Below, piece by piece: positions 9,879 through 18,539 of a stretch of DNA of 42,945 nucleotides. The notes under the pieces are model-generated. The model was not told the origin of the DNA. It saw only the letters and a program-made list of their open reading frames with translations, and did no database searches. The stretch lies in contig NZ_QBKB01000002.1 of the NCBI RefSeq assembly GCF_004137855.1, forward strand, positions 442,770 through 485,714, given 5' to 3'. This stretch comes from Methanohalophilus profundi (lineage in GTDB: Archaea > Halobacteriota > Methanosarcinia > Methanosarcinales > Methanosarcinaceae). Each line of letters opens with the position of its first letter. Within the stretch, counting starts at the first letter, position 1. The position numbers and the translations under genes are program-made.

Positions 9879-10545
9879 AAATATTATCCTATTCGGCTTT
9901 ATAGTGGTTCAGAAATCTGCAGGAAGAAATAGGTAGACAGGTAGTCACCACTGATGGGTTTGAAAATATCAAACTTATTGGGGGTGCGGACTGTACCTAT
10001 TTCAAAGATCTTGTAATATGCTGTATTGTCGTACTAAAATATCCCACAATGGAATTTGTCGAAAGGACAGTTCATATTGGAAAGATAAGTTTTCCTTATA
10101 TATCGGGATTTTTTTCATTTCGTGAGGGAGAAGGGACAATAAGAGCCTACCAGAAGCTCAGCCACAAACCTGATCTGCTTATGATCAATGCCTGTGGTAC
10201 CACCCATCCTGCAAATGCCGGATTTGCCTCTCATATTGGAGTGGTCCTGGATAAGCCTACAATAGGGATTACAAAAAGAATTTTTGCGGTAGGGCAAAAA
10301 TACCACAAAAAGGAAATGAAGCCCAGCCATTATATCATGGAAGAAAACAAAAAGGCTGGCTCCTTAAAGTATTGCCCGAAACAAAACCAATAGTAATTAC
10401 AGTCGGACATCTTACATCCATCAGGAGTTGCCTGGAGATCACAAAAAAGTGCCTGAAAGGAAACAAAATGCCTGAACCATTAAGGATTGCTCATCGATGT
10501 GCAGGAGAAGAGAAAAAGAAATGGGGTAAAAGCAGTGGCACATGA
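9875..10545 (+). CDS. nfi: Endonuclease V homologue with in-frame UAG and one frameshift
   Basis: Endonuclease V cuts beside deaminated bases (inosine) in DNA or RNA. The family pattern is clear: GGADCTYF (metal Asp), FPYISGFFSFREG (Glu), ASHIGVVLDKPTIGITKR and PEPLRIAHRCAGE (His). The usual VDGHG motif reads INACG, so the third catalytic Asp is Asn. The ATG at 9875 overlaps the sepS stop (ATGA). Nine codons later an in-frame TAG (9902-9904) precedes WFRNLQEEIGRQV, which aligns with the family N-terminus. A second break lies in the AAAAA run at 10349-10353; one more A gives KKGWLLKVLPETKPIVI. The total is 224 codons, the normal family size. It may be a decaying gene, a Pyl-containing protein, or start at an internal codon. 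Confidence 0.75.
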
Positions 10546-10549
10546 GTGG

Positions 10550-11164
10550 ATGAAAAACATAAAGGGCATTATGGATGAAGGAAGTCCGGTTTGTATTACA
10601 TTCCAGAACAGTACGAAAGGGGACTTGTCGGAGAAACTCTTCTGCGAAATTATTACCGATGCAAGATATGGAAAACAATCCCTGATAAAAGCACAACGAT
10701 GCAGAGTCTGCAAGTTCATCCTTGGCAAAAGCAGTGAACCTCCGGCTGAATATTATTTCAACTCCGGTAGATACGCATCATACGAAATCGCAGAAAATGC
10801 AATCCTTTCCCTCTGCCGGCTTGAAAAAGAATACGGAACTTTGAAAATCGAACCTCTTTCAAAAAACAGCACTAATTTTGATCTTTGTATTTTGTACCTG
10901 AGACCGGAAAAGGCAATGCGAATAATCCAGGCGATGGCCTATTACAATGGAACGCCGGCAGATATTCAAACAATCGGCGCAGCTTCTGTATGCAGTGATT
11001 GTATAGCAGGGGCTCTGGATAAAGGAATCGGCCTGTCTTTTGGATGCAAGGGATCCAGAAAACACAGCAAGTATAGCAGCGAAGAAGTACCTATCGGAAT
11101 ACGCTATGACATGCTGGAAAAAGTAGAAAAGGCACTGGGAATAATCCCGGATACCTTTGATTGA
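10550..11164 (+). CDS. DUF169 family protein
   Basis: A 204-residue protein with the DUF169 pattern: a CRVCKFILGKSSEPPAEYYF segment near the first third, a YASYEIAENAI stretch, and later SVCSDCIAG and LSFGCKGSR. Conserved cysteines suggest metal or cofactor binding, but the function is unknown. The frame opens at 10487, inside the endonuclease V coding end. The ATG at 10550, four bases after that gene's stop, is the more sensible start. It ends a plus-strand run starting with UPF0147 and converges on DUF473. Confidence 0.75.
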   Translation: MKNIKGIMDEGSPVCITFQNSTKGDLSEKLFCEIITDARYGKQSLIKAQRCRVCKFILGKSSEPPAEYYFNSGRYASYEIAENAILSLCRLEKEYGTLKIEPLSKNSTNFDLCILYLRPEKAMRIIQAMAYYNGTPADIQTIGAASVCSDCIAGALDKGIGLSFGCKGSRKHSKYSSEEVPIGIRYDMLEKVEKALGIIPDTFD

Positions 11165-11554
11165 TCAACGGGCATCATAGTAGGATATCTCTTCTGCATC
11201 CACCAGGGTTACCTGCCCTATCTGATTGGAGAGCACTTTCCTCACCCTTGCCACACATTTAGATTGCAGCTGGATACGTATCATGGTCATTTCTCTTTCC
11301 TCGTAAAAATTATCCGTACCGTTAATTATACGATGCGTAGAAACCTGATGCTGCATTAGTTTTACAATAATACCTTTCGTGCCTGCAGTCAAATCCTGTG
11401 TACCCGTAGAAGTAAGGAAAATATTTTCTCCTACGTTCAGATTCAGTGTCGTGAAAAAATTATGAGGACTTCTAATCTCAATAGTCCTTAAGCCATGATT
11501 CTTAAGATCTGTAACTACATCGTGAGAGATTCCGGTTAAAGCAACATATTCCAT
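11165..11554 (-). CDS. DUF473 family protein
   Basis: A 129-residue protein typical of methanogens, recognised by the opening MEYVALTGISHDVVTDLK and the TIEIRSPHNFFT segment. The rest is mainly beta-rich and no catalytic motif is seen. The start ATG follows GGTGAT, which also contains the stop of the upstream PAC2 gene (ATG TAT GGG TGA), so the two are translationally linked. Function unknown. Confidence 0.8.
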   Translation of the reverse strand: MEYVALTGISHDVVTDLKNHGLRTIEIRSPHNFFTTLNLNVGENIFLTSTGTQDLTAGTKGIIVKLMQHQVSTHRIINGTDNFYEEREMTMIRIQLQSKCVARVRKVLSNQIGQVTLVDAEEISYYDAR

Positions 11555-11559
11555 TTATA

Positions 11560-12303
11560 TCACCCATACATCGGGAACTCTTTTCTGGCGGAAGATGGCT
11601 GTTCTGTGGACCGCACATCTTCTGCAAGTTTCTGCATCTCAACTTCAATCTTCTCAGCCTGCTCGATGAGACTTTCCGTATCTATTGAGTAATCACACAG
11701 GTCATTTAGGATCTTTATTACAGCTGCAGCAGCCCTTGGATCCGGATTCTGGGTTTGTGTAGCCCCCAGAAGACTGATGGCAGGAAGTTTACGCATAAAG
11801 CATTCCGCCATAATACTGCCGGATATACCCGATATTGTACCCATCTGGAAGATTTGCACTTTTTCTTTTATGCGCTCCAGCATTTCCTCAGTTGTAGCAG
11901 CACCGAAGACAATAGGTTCTTCACTCGCGGTAGCAATTCCGGCAATTGAAATGATTTCCTTTACATTTACCGATTGGGCCCAATCAACAAGGGCCTTACT
12001 TACATCATAGGAAATAGAAGGATTGATGGGGATATCCGACACAACCATTATTAGCTTGAGAGCCGGATTTTCATATATCCTTACAGGCATATTGATTACA
12101 CCCTCATAGAGCACGGCTATAGGAGGGAAATAACGAGATTCTATGGAACCTATATATTCCATACCGAGTTCTTCAATTATTTGCTGACTTGCAATATTAC
12201 CCACAAGCCCGATACCCGGGAACCCTTCTATTAAAATAGGTTCTTCGGATTTTACCTTCTCTGTGATAATATGTACATCACTTTTGTAATCTGTTTCCGA
12301 CAA
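11560..12303 (-). CDS. PAC2 family protein (proteasome assembly chaperone-like)
   Basis: A 247-residue PAC2-fold protein, distantly related to proteasome assembly chaperone 2. The signature is ILIEGFPGIGLVGNIASQQ near residues 23-41, followed by YFPPIAVLYEG and a GISGSIM loop. The C-terminal quarter is a charged helix with coiled-coil character (ESLIEQAEKIEVEMQKLAED). The open frame reaches an ATG at 12351. However, AGGTGG (12308-12313) lies a few bases before a TTG at 12303, giving the start (M)SETDYKSDV; upstream sequence looks like promoter. Archaeal function is unproven. Confidence 0.8.
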   Translation of the reverse strand: MSETDYKSDVHIITEKVKSEEPILIEGFPGIGLVGNIASQQIIEELGMEYIGSIESRYFPPIAVLYEGVINMPVRIYENPALKLIMVVSDIPINPSISYDVSKALVDWAQSVNVKEIISIAGIATASEEPIVFGAATTEEMLERIKEKVQIFQMGTISGISGSIMAECFMRKLPAISLLGATQTQNPDPRAAAAVIKILNDLCDYSIDTESLIEQAEKIEVEMQKLAEDVRSTEQPSSARKEFPMYG

Positions 12304-12404
12304 AAAACCACCTGCGTTTAGAAATCTAATATAAACTATACCAACTAGCATAGTATATGTTTATACTGATAGATAAGTCCTGCCCGAAATGAAACATATA
12401 AATT

Positions 12405-12545
12405 TTATAATTTCTTTTCTTTCAGGTTTATATCTTCATCCTGCTGGTGTGACATCAATATTGCAGATTTTAAGAAAAAGGCCGTTAAAAGCACTGCCAG
12501 TGCAAAGAAAAGTAGTGCAATAATAACAATTGTCAGTGGATCCAT
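12405..12545 (-). CDS. Small single-span membrane protein
   Basis: A 46-residue frame with an ATG at 12545 and TAA at 12407-12405. Residues 4-26 form one hydrophobic helix (PLTIVIIALLFFALAVLLTA), and the tail is hydrophilic and charged (HQQDEDINLKEKKL). It follows mtd in the same direction, 27 bp after the mtd stop, but beyond a terminator-like hairpin. No clear ribosome site is seen. The clean topology and the stop-free design support a real gene; conservation next to mtd in relatives would confirm it. Confidence 0.5.
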   Translation of the reverse strand: MDPLTIVIIALLFFALAVLLTAFFLKSAILMSHQQDEDINLKEKKL

Positions 12546-12550
12546 GTCTC

Positions 12551-12582
12551 AAAAATAAAAAAGAAAGTGAGTTTACACTTTC
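12551..12582 (-). terminator. Hairpin and T-tract terminator at the end of mtd
   Basis: On the minus strand GAAAGTG and CACTTTC form a 7-bp stem with a 6-nt loop that includes the mtd stop codon. It is followed by a T-rich run (A-rich on the plus strand, 12551-12562). This resembles a factor-independent terminator and would partly separate mtd from the small membrane gene. Confidence 0.55.
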
Positions 12583-13409
12583 TGTGGTTTCTCGTAAAGT
12601 TTTGTTTTCTGAAGCTGGACACCTTTCTTGGAATGAGGCTGCCTGAACACAGAATCATTGGCTTTCTCAATTTCCCTGGCTTCAATTGCAAGCTGTGCGG
12701 CTGCACGCATGAGTTCATGGCCTGTTGCTGCAGTGAGAGTGACATCCTCTATCTCTTTGAGGATGAAGCAGGCTGGCATGTTCACTTCTGCGACTTTGCT
12801 TGCCATGTGAAGGGCTGCGAGACCTTTTGCTTTAGCGTAAGGATTATTGAAACCGGCACGTTCAATGCATTTCTGTGGTTTTGCAAGAATATGTGGAAGT
12901 TCAAGGTCTGCACCGGATTTGCCTTCATCGACCTGAGCAGTTACCGCATCAAGTTCTTCCTGGAGAAGCCTGACAACACCACATGTGGAAAGGACCTTCA
13001 TTGCATCAGAGTTAAAGGAGGCCATTTCAACAGCATCGAGGAACTCTGTCTTAGCACCGATAAGCGGGTCAACGGTCATTATAATGTAACCGAAGCCTGC
13101 ATCCTCAAGAGCCTGTCTGTCATCTTTCTTGGTAGGTCCGTCAGAGACGACAATGCATGGATAATCGTTCCATAACTCACGGGCAGATTTGGGGCCCGGT
13201 GCACTTGCATTGGGGCTGATCATTACAACAAAGTCAGGCTCCCATGCCTTCAATTCTTCAGTAGAAGCTGCTGTTTCCTTGTCCATTTTGGGGCCAGTAC
13301 CAAACACGCGGGTGCTGATACCTTCCCTGGCTGCAATTTCATCCTGTACAAGGTCAATGACCTGGCTCATACCCAGGTTACCCAATTTGATAAATCCTAC
13401 TTTTACCAT
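12573..13409 (-). CDS. mtd: F420-dependent methylene-tetrahydromethanopterin dehydrogenase
   Basis: Mtd reversibly transfers hydride between coenzyme F420 and methylene-H4MPT (or H4SPT) in the central C1 pathway; in methylotrophic growth it runs oxidatively. The 278-residue length and sequence are diagnostic: the start MVKVGFIKLGNLGMSQVIDL, FVVMISPNASAPGPKSAREL, VVSDGPTKK and VEMASFNSDAMKVLSTCG. GTGAT lies just before the ATG at 13409. A TATA-like AATAATATATGC (minus strand, about 13441-13452) fits its promoter. It is divergent from serB. The intervening 172 bp contains a CTACGTAG palindrome near 13431-13438. Confidence 0.95.
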   Translation of the reverse strand: MVKVGFIKLGNLGMSQVIDLVQDEIAAREGISTRVFGTGPKMDKETAASTEELKAWEPDFVVMISPNASAPGPKSARELWNDYPCIVVSDGPTKKDDRQALEDAGFGYIIMTVDPLIGAKTEFLDAVEMASFNSDAMKVLSTCGVVRLLQEELDAVTAQVDEGKSGADLELPHILAKPQKCIERAGFNNPYAKAKGLAALHMASKVAEVNMPACFILKEIEDVTLTAATGHELMRAAAQLAIEAREIEKANDSVFRQPHSKKGVQLQKTKLYEKPQKV

Positions 13410-13437
13410 ATAATCACAGAGGGAAAATAACTACGTA

Positions 13438-13452
13438 GCATATATTATTTTT
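13438..13452 (-). promoter_or_regulatory. TATA-like box for mtd
   Basis: The minus strand reads AAAAATAATATATGC about 30-40 nt before the mtd start, so the transcript leader would be short. Confidence 0.4.
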
Positions 13453-13581
13453 GGAATCACACATAACAGTACCAAATTGTTAAATAAGAATGGAAATAGC
13501 GGACCTTTTTATCCGAAAAAGTTAAAAGCAATGTGACTAATCTACAGCCATATTTCCTACATACCTCTATTATTATCTCAA

Positions 13582-14265
13582 ATGATCAGGTTTGATGAAG
13601 TGACTTTAGCTAGCAATTCTAACAGAAAATATTCTAAACTGATTGTTTTTGATATGGACAGCACCCTAATAGATGCTGAGTGTATCGATGAGCTTGCACT
13701 TGCTGCAGGAGTGGCAGACAAAGTTGCACAGATTACAGATCGCACAATGAGAGGGGAACTCGACTACCATCTGGCTCTTCTGGAAAGAGTGAAACTTCTT
13801 AAAGGTCTGGAAATAACAAAGGCAAAGGATGCGGTCGAAAAGATCGAACTAATGCCTGGTGCAAAAGAACTCCTTGAGCATGTACAATCACTTGGATACA
13901 AAACTGCAATGTTATCCGGAGGATTTACTCTTTCCTCTGACAGGGTTGCAAAATTACTCAACATCGATTACGTATATGCTAACACTCTAGAGGTGAAAAA
14001 TGGATATCTTACAGGTGTAGTGTCTGGCCCTATGACACAAAACCTTTCAAAGGAAGTTGCCTTTGAAGAAATTGCCAGAAATAACGGATTCCTACCTGAA
14101 GATTGTATCGTGGTAGGAGATGGGGCAAATGATGTCTGTATATTCAAGAGAGCAGGTTATTCAATTGCATTCAATCCAAAACCGATTCTTCATCAACATG
14201 CAGATGTCATAATTTCAAAGAAGGACCTTAGGGCATTAATCTCCGTGATTGATTCACTACAATAA
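13582..14265 (+). CDS. serB: Phosphoserine phosphatase
   Basis: A 227-residue HAD-superfamily enzyme that makes L-serine from O-phosphoserine. Motif I is FDMDSTLI near residue 24 (nucleophile Asp and acid Asp), followed by the ECIDELA cap. Motif II is MLSGGFT (Ser) near 112, a Lys lies in NLSKEVAFEEIA, and motif III is VVGDGANDV near 180. The same metabolite, phosphoserine, is the amino acid used by SepRS in this window. The ATG has little leader and no obvious ribosome site. The COG1340 gene follows 78 bp downstream. Confidence 0.9.
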   Translation: MIRFDEVTLASNSNRKYSKLIVFDMDSTLIDAECIDELALAAGVADKVAQITDRTMRGELDYHLALLERVKLLKGLEITKAKDAVEKIELMPGAKELLEHVQSLGYKTAMLSGGFTLSSDRVAKLLNIDYVYANTLEVKNGYLTGVVSGPMTQNLSKEVAFEEIARNNGFLPEDCIVVGDGANDVCIFKRAGYSIAFNPKPILHQHADVIISKKDLRALISVIDSLQ

Positions 14266-14343
14266 AGTGGATCCTGAAGTATCGTGCATTAGAAATGCAT
14301 GAAATGCCAGCTACATTTGCTGGACCGGGAGGATAAATCGAAC

Positions 14344-15210
14344 ATGCAAAAAGAACTGAAAGACAAAAGGAAAGATCTGAGGGACACCTCTGAAGAACAC
14401 AAGAATAAACGTAATGAACTTAATGCACAGGCAAGTACGCTTGCATCAAACCGCAATGAGCTCAACAAAAAGACCAAAGATCTTATCAACGAAGCACAGG
14501 AATACAAAAAACTTCGTGATGAAAACAACGAAAAAGTCCAGGAATTCAAGGATCTTCGTGATAAGACCAATGAGAAGGCAAATGAACTTTTTGGAAAAGT
14601 TGATGAGCTCAGAAGTGCCAATAATCTTACAGGACCATCCCTGAAAGAGATTCGCAAGGATATCGACAGGCTGGAATTCTCACAGCAGACCGAAGTACTT
14701 ACACCATCAAAAGAAAAAGAACTGGTCAACAAGATATCCGAACTCCGGAAACTTTACGATACAAAGAAAAAGCAAATTGAAAGTAATACTGAGCTAAATG
14801 ATCTGCTTACGGAAGCACAGGAAATCAGGGAAGAGGCTTCCGGCTACCATACAACCCTTTCTGAATATGCTCAGAAAGCTCAGGAATATCATGACAAGAT
14901 GATTACCACTTTCAAAGAAGCGGATAAGATACGCGCAGAATCCGATACTGCACATAAAGAGTTTGTACAAATCCAGGAAAAGGCAGATGAAGAGCACAAG
15001 GCGTTCATTGCAGCCCAGAAGGAAATCCGGGATATTGACAAAGAACTTCGCAAACTCAAGAAGAAAGACGGTGGCAGGAAAGGCGCAGACATGGAAGAAG
15101 TCCGTAAGGATGCCGAGGATATATTTGATAAGTTCAAATCCGGTGAGAAACTTACTACAGAAAACCTTATGACACTCCAGAAGTCCGGTCTTCTATCAGA
15201 ATGGAAATAA
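14344..15210 (+). CDS. COG1340-type coiled-coil protein
   Basis: A 288-residue, highly charged, almost entirely coiled-coil protein with heptad-like K/E/L repeats from the first residue (MQKELKDKRKDLRDTSEEH) to about 255. A short non-coil tail (FDKFKSGEKLTTENLMTLQK) ends it. This matches archaeal COG1340 proteins, often found beside serB, whose function is unknown; a structural or chromosome-associated role has been guessed. GGGAGG at 14327-14332 supports the ATG at 14344 over the open frame start at 14299. A strong terminator follows. Confidence 0.8.
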   Translation: MQKELKDKRKDLRDTSEEHKNKRNELNAQASTLASNRNELNKKTKDLINEAQEYKKLRDENNEKVQEFKDLRDKTNEKANELFGKVDELRSANNLTGPSLKEIRKDIDRLEFSQQTEVLTPSKEKELVNKISELRKLYDTKKKQIESNTELNDLLTEAQEIREEASGYHTTLSEYAQKAQEYHDKMITTFKEADKIRAESDTAHKEFVQIQEKADEEHKAFIAAQKEIRDIDKELRKLKKKDGGRKGADMEEVRKDAEDIFDKFKSGEKLTTENLMTLQKSGLLSEWK

Positions 15211-15212
15211 TT

Positions 15213-15240
15213 ATCAGGGGAAACCCTGATTATATTTTAT
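15213..15240 (+). terminator. Terminator hairpin after the coiled-coil gene
   Basis: ATCAGGG (15213-15219), GAAA tetraloop and CCCTGAT (15224-15230) form a perfect 7-bp stem followed by a TATATTTTAT run. It lies between convergent genes and could serve the plus-strand transcript. Confidence 0.7.
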
Positions 15241-15243
15241 ATA

Positions 15244-16375
15244 TTATTTAAGGACGTATTGATTTCTGTAATTATCATCCCGCATAAGACAGGTTTTTGC
15301 TTTATAGACAGAATCTTTCCGGATTCTATCCCATATTTTATTTATTTTTTCTTCATGTATGTTACCCACCGAAATTGGTATGCATGCACATGGACTGACA
15401 TTTCCTTCAGGGGTTATATGCAACCATTTTTTACCAGCAAAGCATCCCATTTTGCGCAATACATGAGGAACCGAAAATACATGAGGTCCACTCATGTTAT
15501 TCGAACGTTCAATAAAATCATTGAATTTTTGCATGTCCCCGGATGAGAGAAGGTCATCCTTATGATCAAACCATCGACCGGTGGGTACTATTTCAAAAAA
15601 GGTAATTTCATGTACACCCATGTCCTTTGCAAGTTGGTAGAAATTGTCCAGCTCATCGATATTAGAAGGAGAAATTACAACATATATATTTACCATTAAT
15701 CCGACATCAAGGGCTTTCTCTATAGCAGACATAGCAGCCCTGTAAACACCTGTCCTGCCACGCATCCTGTCATGGTTTACTTCAAATGCACTGTCCAGAC
15801 TGACACTGAGCATATTCAGGCCTGCTTCTTTTAATGCCAGGGCTTTGCAAAATCCAGACCTACGCCGGAAGTAAACATACCGCTTATTGCTTTCTCATTA
15901 TCAACATAGTTAATGAGATCTTCAAGTCCTTCATATAACAGAGGTTCTCCTCCATCAAAAATAATTAGAGTCGAACCCATTTCCAGACACTGGTCAATAG
16001 CATTTTTCACAATCTCAGGTGAAAGAGATGCCCTGTTATTTGTATTAGGCAACGCACAATGCAGACACCTGTTGGGACATTCCTCGGTGATGGAAATTGT
16101 CACCTGTTCAGGAACCATTTTCCCCTCATATACCCCATCTGACTGGAAACCAATCTGCCAAAAGCCTTTCCCGGGATTGGAGGCATCCAGGTGGAAAATA
16201 CAAGAGACTCACCATTTACAAGGGCCGGTTTGGAACCATCGAACATGTCCATCATATCTGATAGCAGCGGTTTCAATGCTTTTGATGCAAGACCTGAGGT
16301 ATGCATATTGACACGTCCGTTTTCAACAGTAGCATAAACCTTGAAGAAGGGATTTTTGTAAAAATCGTATTTCAT
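15244..16375 (-). CDS. Radical SAM/SPASM-type protein in the prenyl-lipid cluster (two frameshifts)
   Basis: A radical SAM enzyme: after a 90-residue N-terminal extension comes CPNRCLHC (CxxxCxxC, 4Fe-4S/SAM site), then FDGGEPLL (GGE motif) and LSVSLDSA. The C-terminus is SPASM-like, with GCFAGKKWLHITPEGNVSPCAC and a late KTCLM cysteine. Two breaks split it: the TTTT run at 16118-16121 (one base short; repair gives MRGKMVPEQVTIS) and near 15845-15857 (repair gives KALALKEAGLNMLSVS). Corrected length is 377 residues. The ATG at 16375 is preferred; GTG 16390 and ATG 16387 lie within GGTGATG. It overlaps the end of the flavin reductase gene, so it is probably co-translated. Substrate unknown. 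Confidence 0.8.
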
Positions 16376-16386
16376 GTTACCACACA

Positions 16387-17543
16387 TCACCTGTTTCTCA
16401 GGAATGCACTGAAGCCAAGAAGCGATGACGGTTTCTTTTTTAGCATGAAAAGAGAGACCTGTAATGCTTTTTGAAGAGATGAACCCTGGAGGAAAGATAG
16501 GTCCTCCTGTTTGAAAACTTCCATCATACTGTTTATCTCACTATCATCCATTTTGCGGAGAGTTTCAAGCGCCATTCTACCCAAATAATATTCGGTCCTG
16601 TATTCCTTTGCCCACATACGTGAATAACGGGACAGGAAACGTGAGGAAGTATTTGCCTCCTGTATACTTTCAGCAGCAACTTTTCCACACATTTTGCCTC
16701 CGTGTATGGAATAGCCAATGCCGGATTGCCCGGATGCACCTCCTGTAAGCATAATACCATCAGCAACCATCTGGTTGGGAATAGTAGCGATAGGATCCCC
16801 TCCGGTTTTCATTTCACCTATGCGTAAATTTGACAAACCCTTCATGCGCTTGAATTTATCCACCCACCTATCAAAAAAGGAAGATACATCCCGACCATGC
16901 CTTCTTACATAGACACCCAGGGTTGCCCTGTCGCCTCCACAGGGAGAATAAGTTGATTTCCATCCGGGAGCCACGCTTCCCACGAAATATTCAAACATGT
17001 CCGGCTCACCAATCCCCTCACCTTCTACCTCTGCCTCCATAGCCCAACCTATGCGTCCGGATGTTTCATTGCAGAAAGGCCACAAAGAGAAGCGAGTTTG
17101 GAATTGATTCCATCTGAGATTATTACAAGTTTTGAATCGAAGGTGCCCTGCGAAGTACTCACAGAAACCCCTTCATCATTTTTCAATACATTATATGCTT
17201 CAACTGATGTCGCAATATCAACACCTGAATCCCTGGTTTTCTGTATGTAGTACCGGTCAAATGCAGGCCGGTCCAGTAAATAAGCGGGGCTTTCGACTTC
17301 CACATAGGATCCGGAAGGGGCAACAATATTAGCTCCCCTTAAATTTTTGAGGACATAGGAACTATCCACAGTTTCGCCGGCCCTGTCAAACATCCCTTTA
17401 AAAAAAGTGTTAGCAGGATGTGTGTTTTCACCCAATACGTCTTGTTTGTCCATTAAAAGGACATCCAAACCCTGCTCTGATGCTACCCTGGAAGCAGCTA
17501 AGCCGGCAGGGGAAGCACCGACCACAATGACATCAGCATCCAT
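16387..17543 (-). CDS. Geranylgeranyl reductase-family FAD oxidoreductase (one frameshift)
   Basis: A flavoprotein of the geranylgeranyl reductase family, which saturates isoprenoid double bonds of archaeal lipids, chlorophyll or quinones. The N-terminal dinucleotide-binding site is VIVVGASPAGLAASRVA. The family's PAYLLDRPAFDRYYIQKT segment follows near residue 84, and MLTGGASGQSGIGYSIHGGKMCG is the C-terminal FAD site. The frame breaks in the AAA run at 17075-17077 (TTT on the coding strand). One more base gives LFCNETSGRIGWAMEAE and a 385-residue protein. GGTGAT ahead of the ATG overlaps the ubiA stop codon, so translation is coupled. Confidence 0.85.
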
Positions 17544-17549
17544 TAAAAA

Positions 17550-18500
17550 TCACCATAGAATATTCACATAACCCTCAGAAACTATAGACAGAATTACATC
17601 AATTAACAGAGAGCCAAACATCACGCCCCTGTAGCGAGAACCCTGAAGGAAAAGCATTCCTCCTCTTTCTGGCAGAGGATTTTTGATGAAATCAAGGGAC
17701 TGGATAATCATCCATATCCCCGCAAGAATTGCCCCTGCGAAGAAAATAGGACCAAGTTGTGCCGTCCAACCTATTATGAGAGAAGAAATTACACCTATAA
17801 TCCAACAGGCAGTCACCAATTTAGATGTCGCAGGTACACCAAATACTACAGGGAATGTAGGCGCACCTTTAGCCCGGTCACCTTCCACATCCCTGGAGAC
17901 ACCGGAAAGAGTAAATCCCCAATCGGTAACACACATCATAATACCCAGGAAAATCCCGGGAAGGGGAAGAATAGAAGTGTCCGCACCCTTAAGAATTCCC
18001 GCAGGATCAAAAGCAAGCCAAATACCAATCGGTACAAGCCCGTATGCAATACCCACTGGTACAAAACTTAAGTAGGTAGATCTTTTCGCAAATTTTGAAT
18101 ATATGCTTATAGTACTAACTGCTATCACAAGTACCACAAAAGACTCGGGATTCAGGTACAAGGCAGCTATTGATGCAATAACTACAAGGACAAAGGCATA
18201 TTTGAACCCCTGTTCCTGCGTGAGAGTAGAAGATGCCATGGGCCTATCAGGCAGGTTAATCTTATCTATATCAATATCACAGCAGTCATTGAACACATAA
18301 GAACTTGTTATCGCAGCATAACCACCAATAATTGCAATAATGAAAGGTAAAACCGAAGGTAGATCTCCGGCGTATATATATGATGCAAGCAATGCACTTG
18401 CTGCCGGCAGGGCAAGATCCATATCAGCTATTTCAGGTCTGAGCAGTTCCAGATAGGGGTTGCGGGACTTCGATCCAGTTGTAGATACCAAGTAAACCAC
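17550..18500 (-). CDS. UbiA-family prenyltransferase
   Basis: A 316-residue membrane prenyltransferase with about eight or nine spans. The first Asp-rich motif is NDCCDIDIDKINLPDRPMAS and the second is SRDVEGDRAKGAPTFPVVFG, the UbiA signature for binding prenyl diphosphate through magnesium. Family members include digeranylgeranylglyceryl phosphate synthase, quinone and heme prenyltransferases. The neighbouring reductase and radical SAM genes suggest a prenylated lipid or cofactor; the acceptor is not predictable here. Start is either GTG 18500 or TTG 18491; the latter has GGGTGG at proper spacing. It lies 39 bp after tgtA and 6 bp before the reductase gene. Confidence 0.85.
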   Translation of the reverse strand: MVYLVSTTGSKSRNPYLELLRPEIADMDLALPAASALLASYIYAGDLPSVLPFIIAIIGGYAAITSSYVFNDCCDIDIDKINLPDRPMASSTLTQEQGFKYAFVLVVIASIAALYLNPESFVVLVIAVSTISIYSKFAKRSTYLSFVPVGIAYGLVPIGIWLAFDPAGILKGADTSILPLPGIFLGIMMCVTDWGFTLSGVSRDVEGDRAKGAPTFPVVFGVPATSKLVTACWIIGVISSLIIGWTAQLGPIFFAGAILAGIWMIIQSLDFIKNPLPERGGMLFLQGSRYRGVMFGSLLIDVILSIVSEGYVNILW

Positions 18501-18539
18501 CCGGGATTAGATTCAAATCCGTGATTTCTGTCAGTTTAG

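Noticed and set aside
12304-12351. N-terminal extension of the PAC2 protein to ATG 12351
   Set aside because: The TTG at 12303 has a good ribosome site and the upstream part looks like a promoter.
13431-13438. CTACGTAG palindrome between mtd and serB as an operator
   Set aside because: Only 8 bp and with no repeat; too short to claim.
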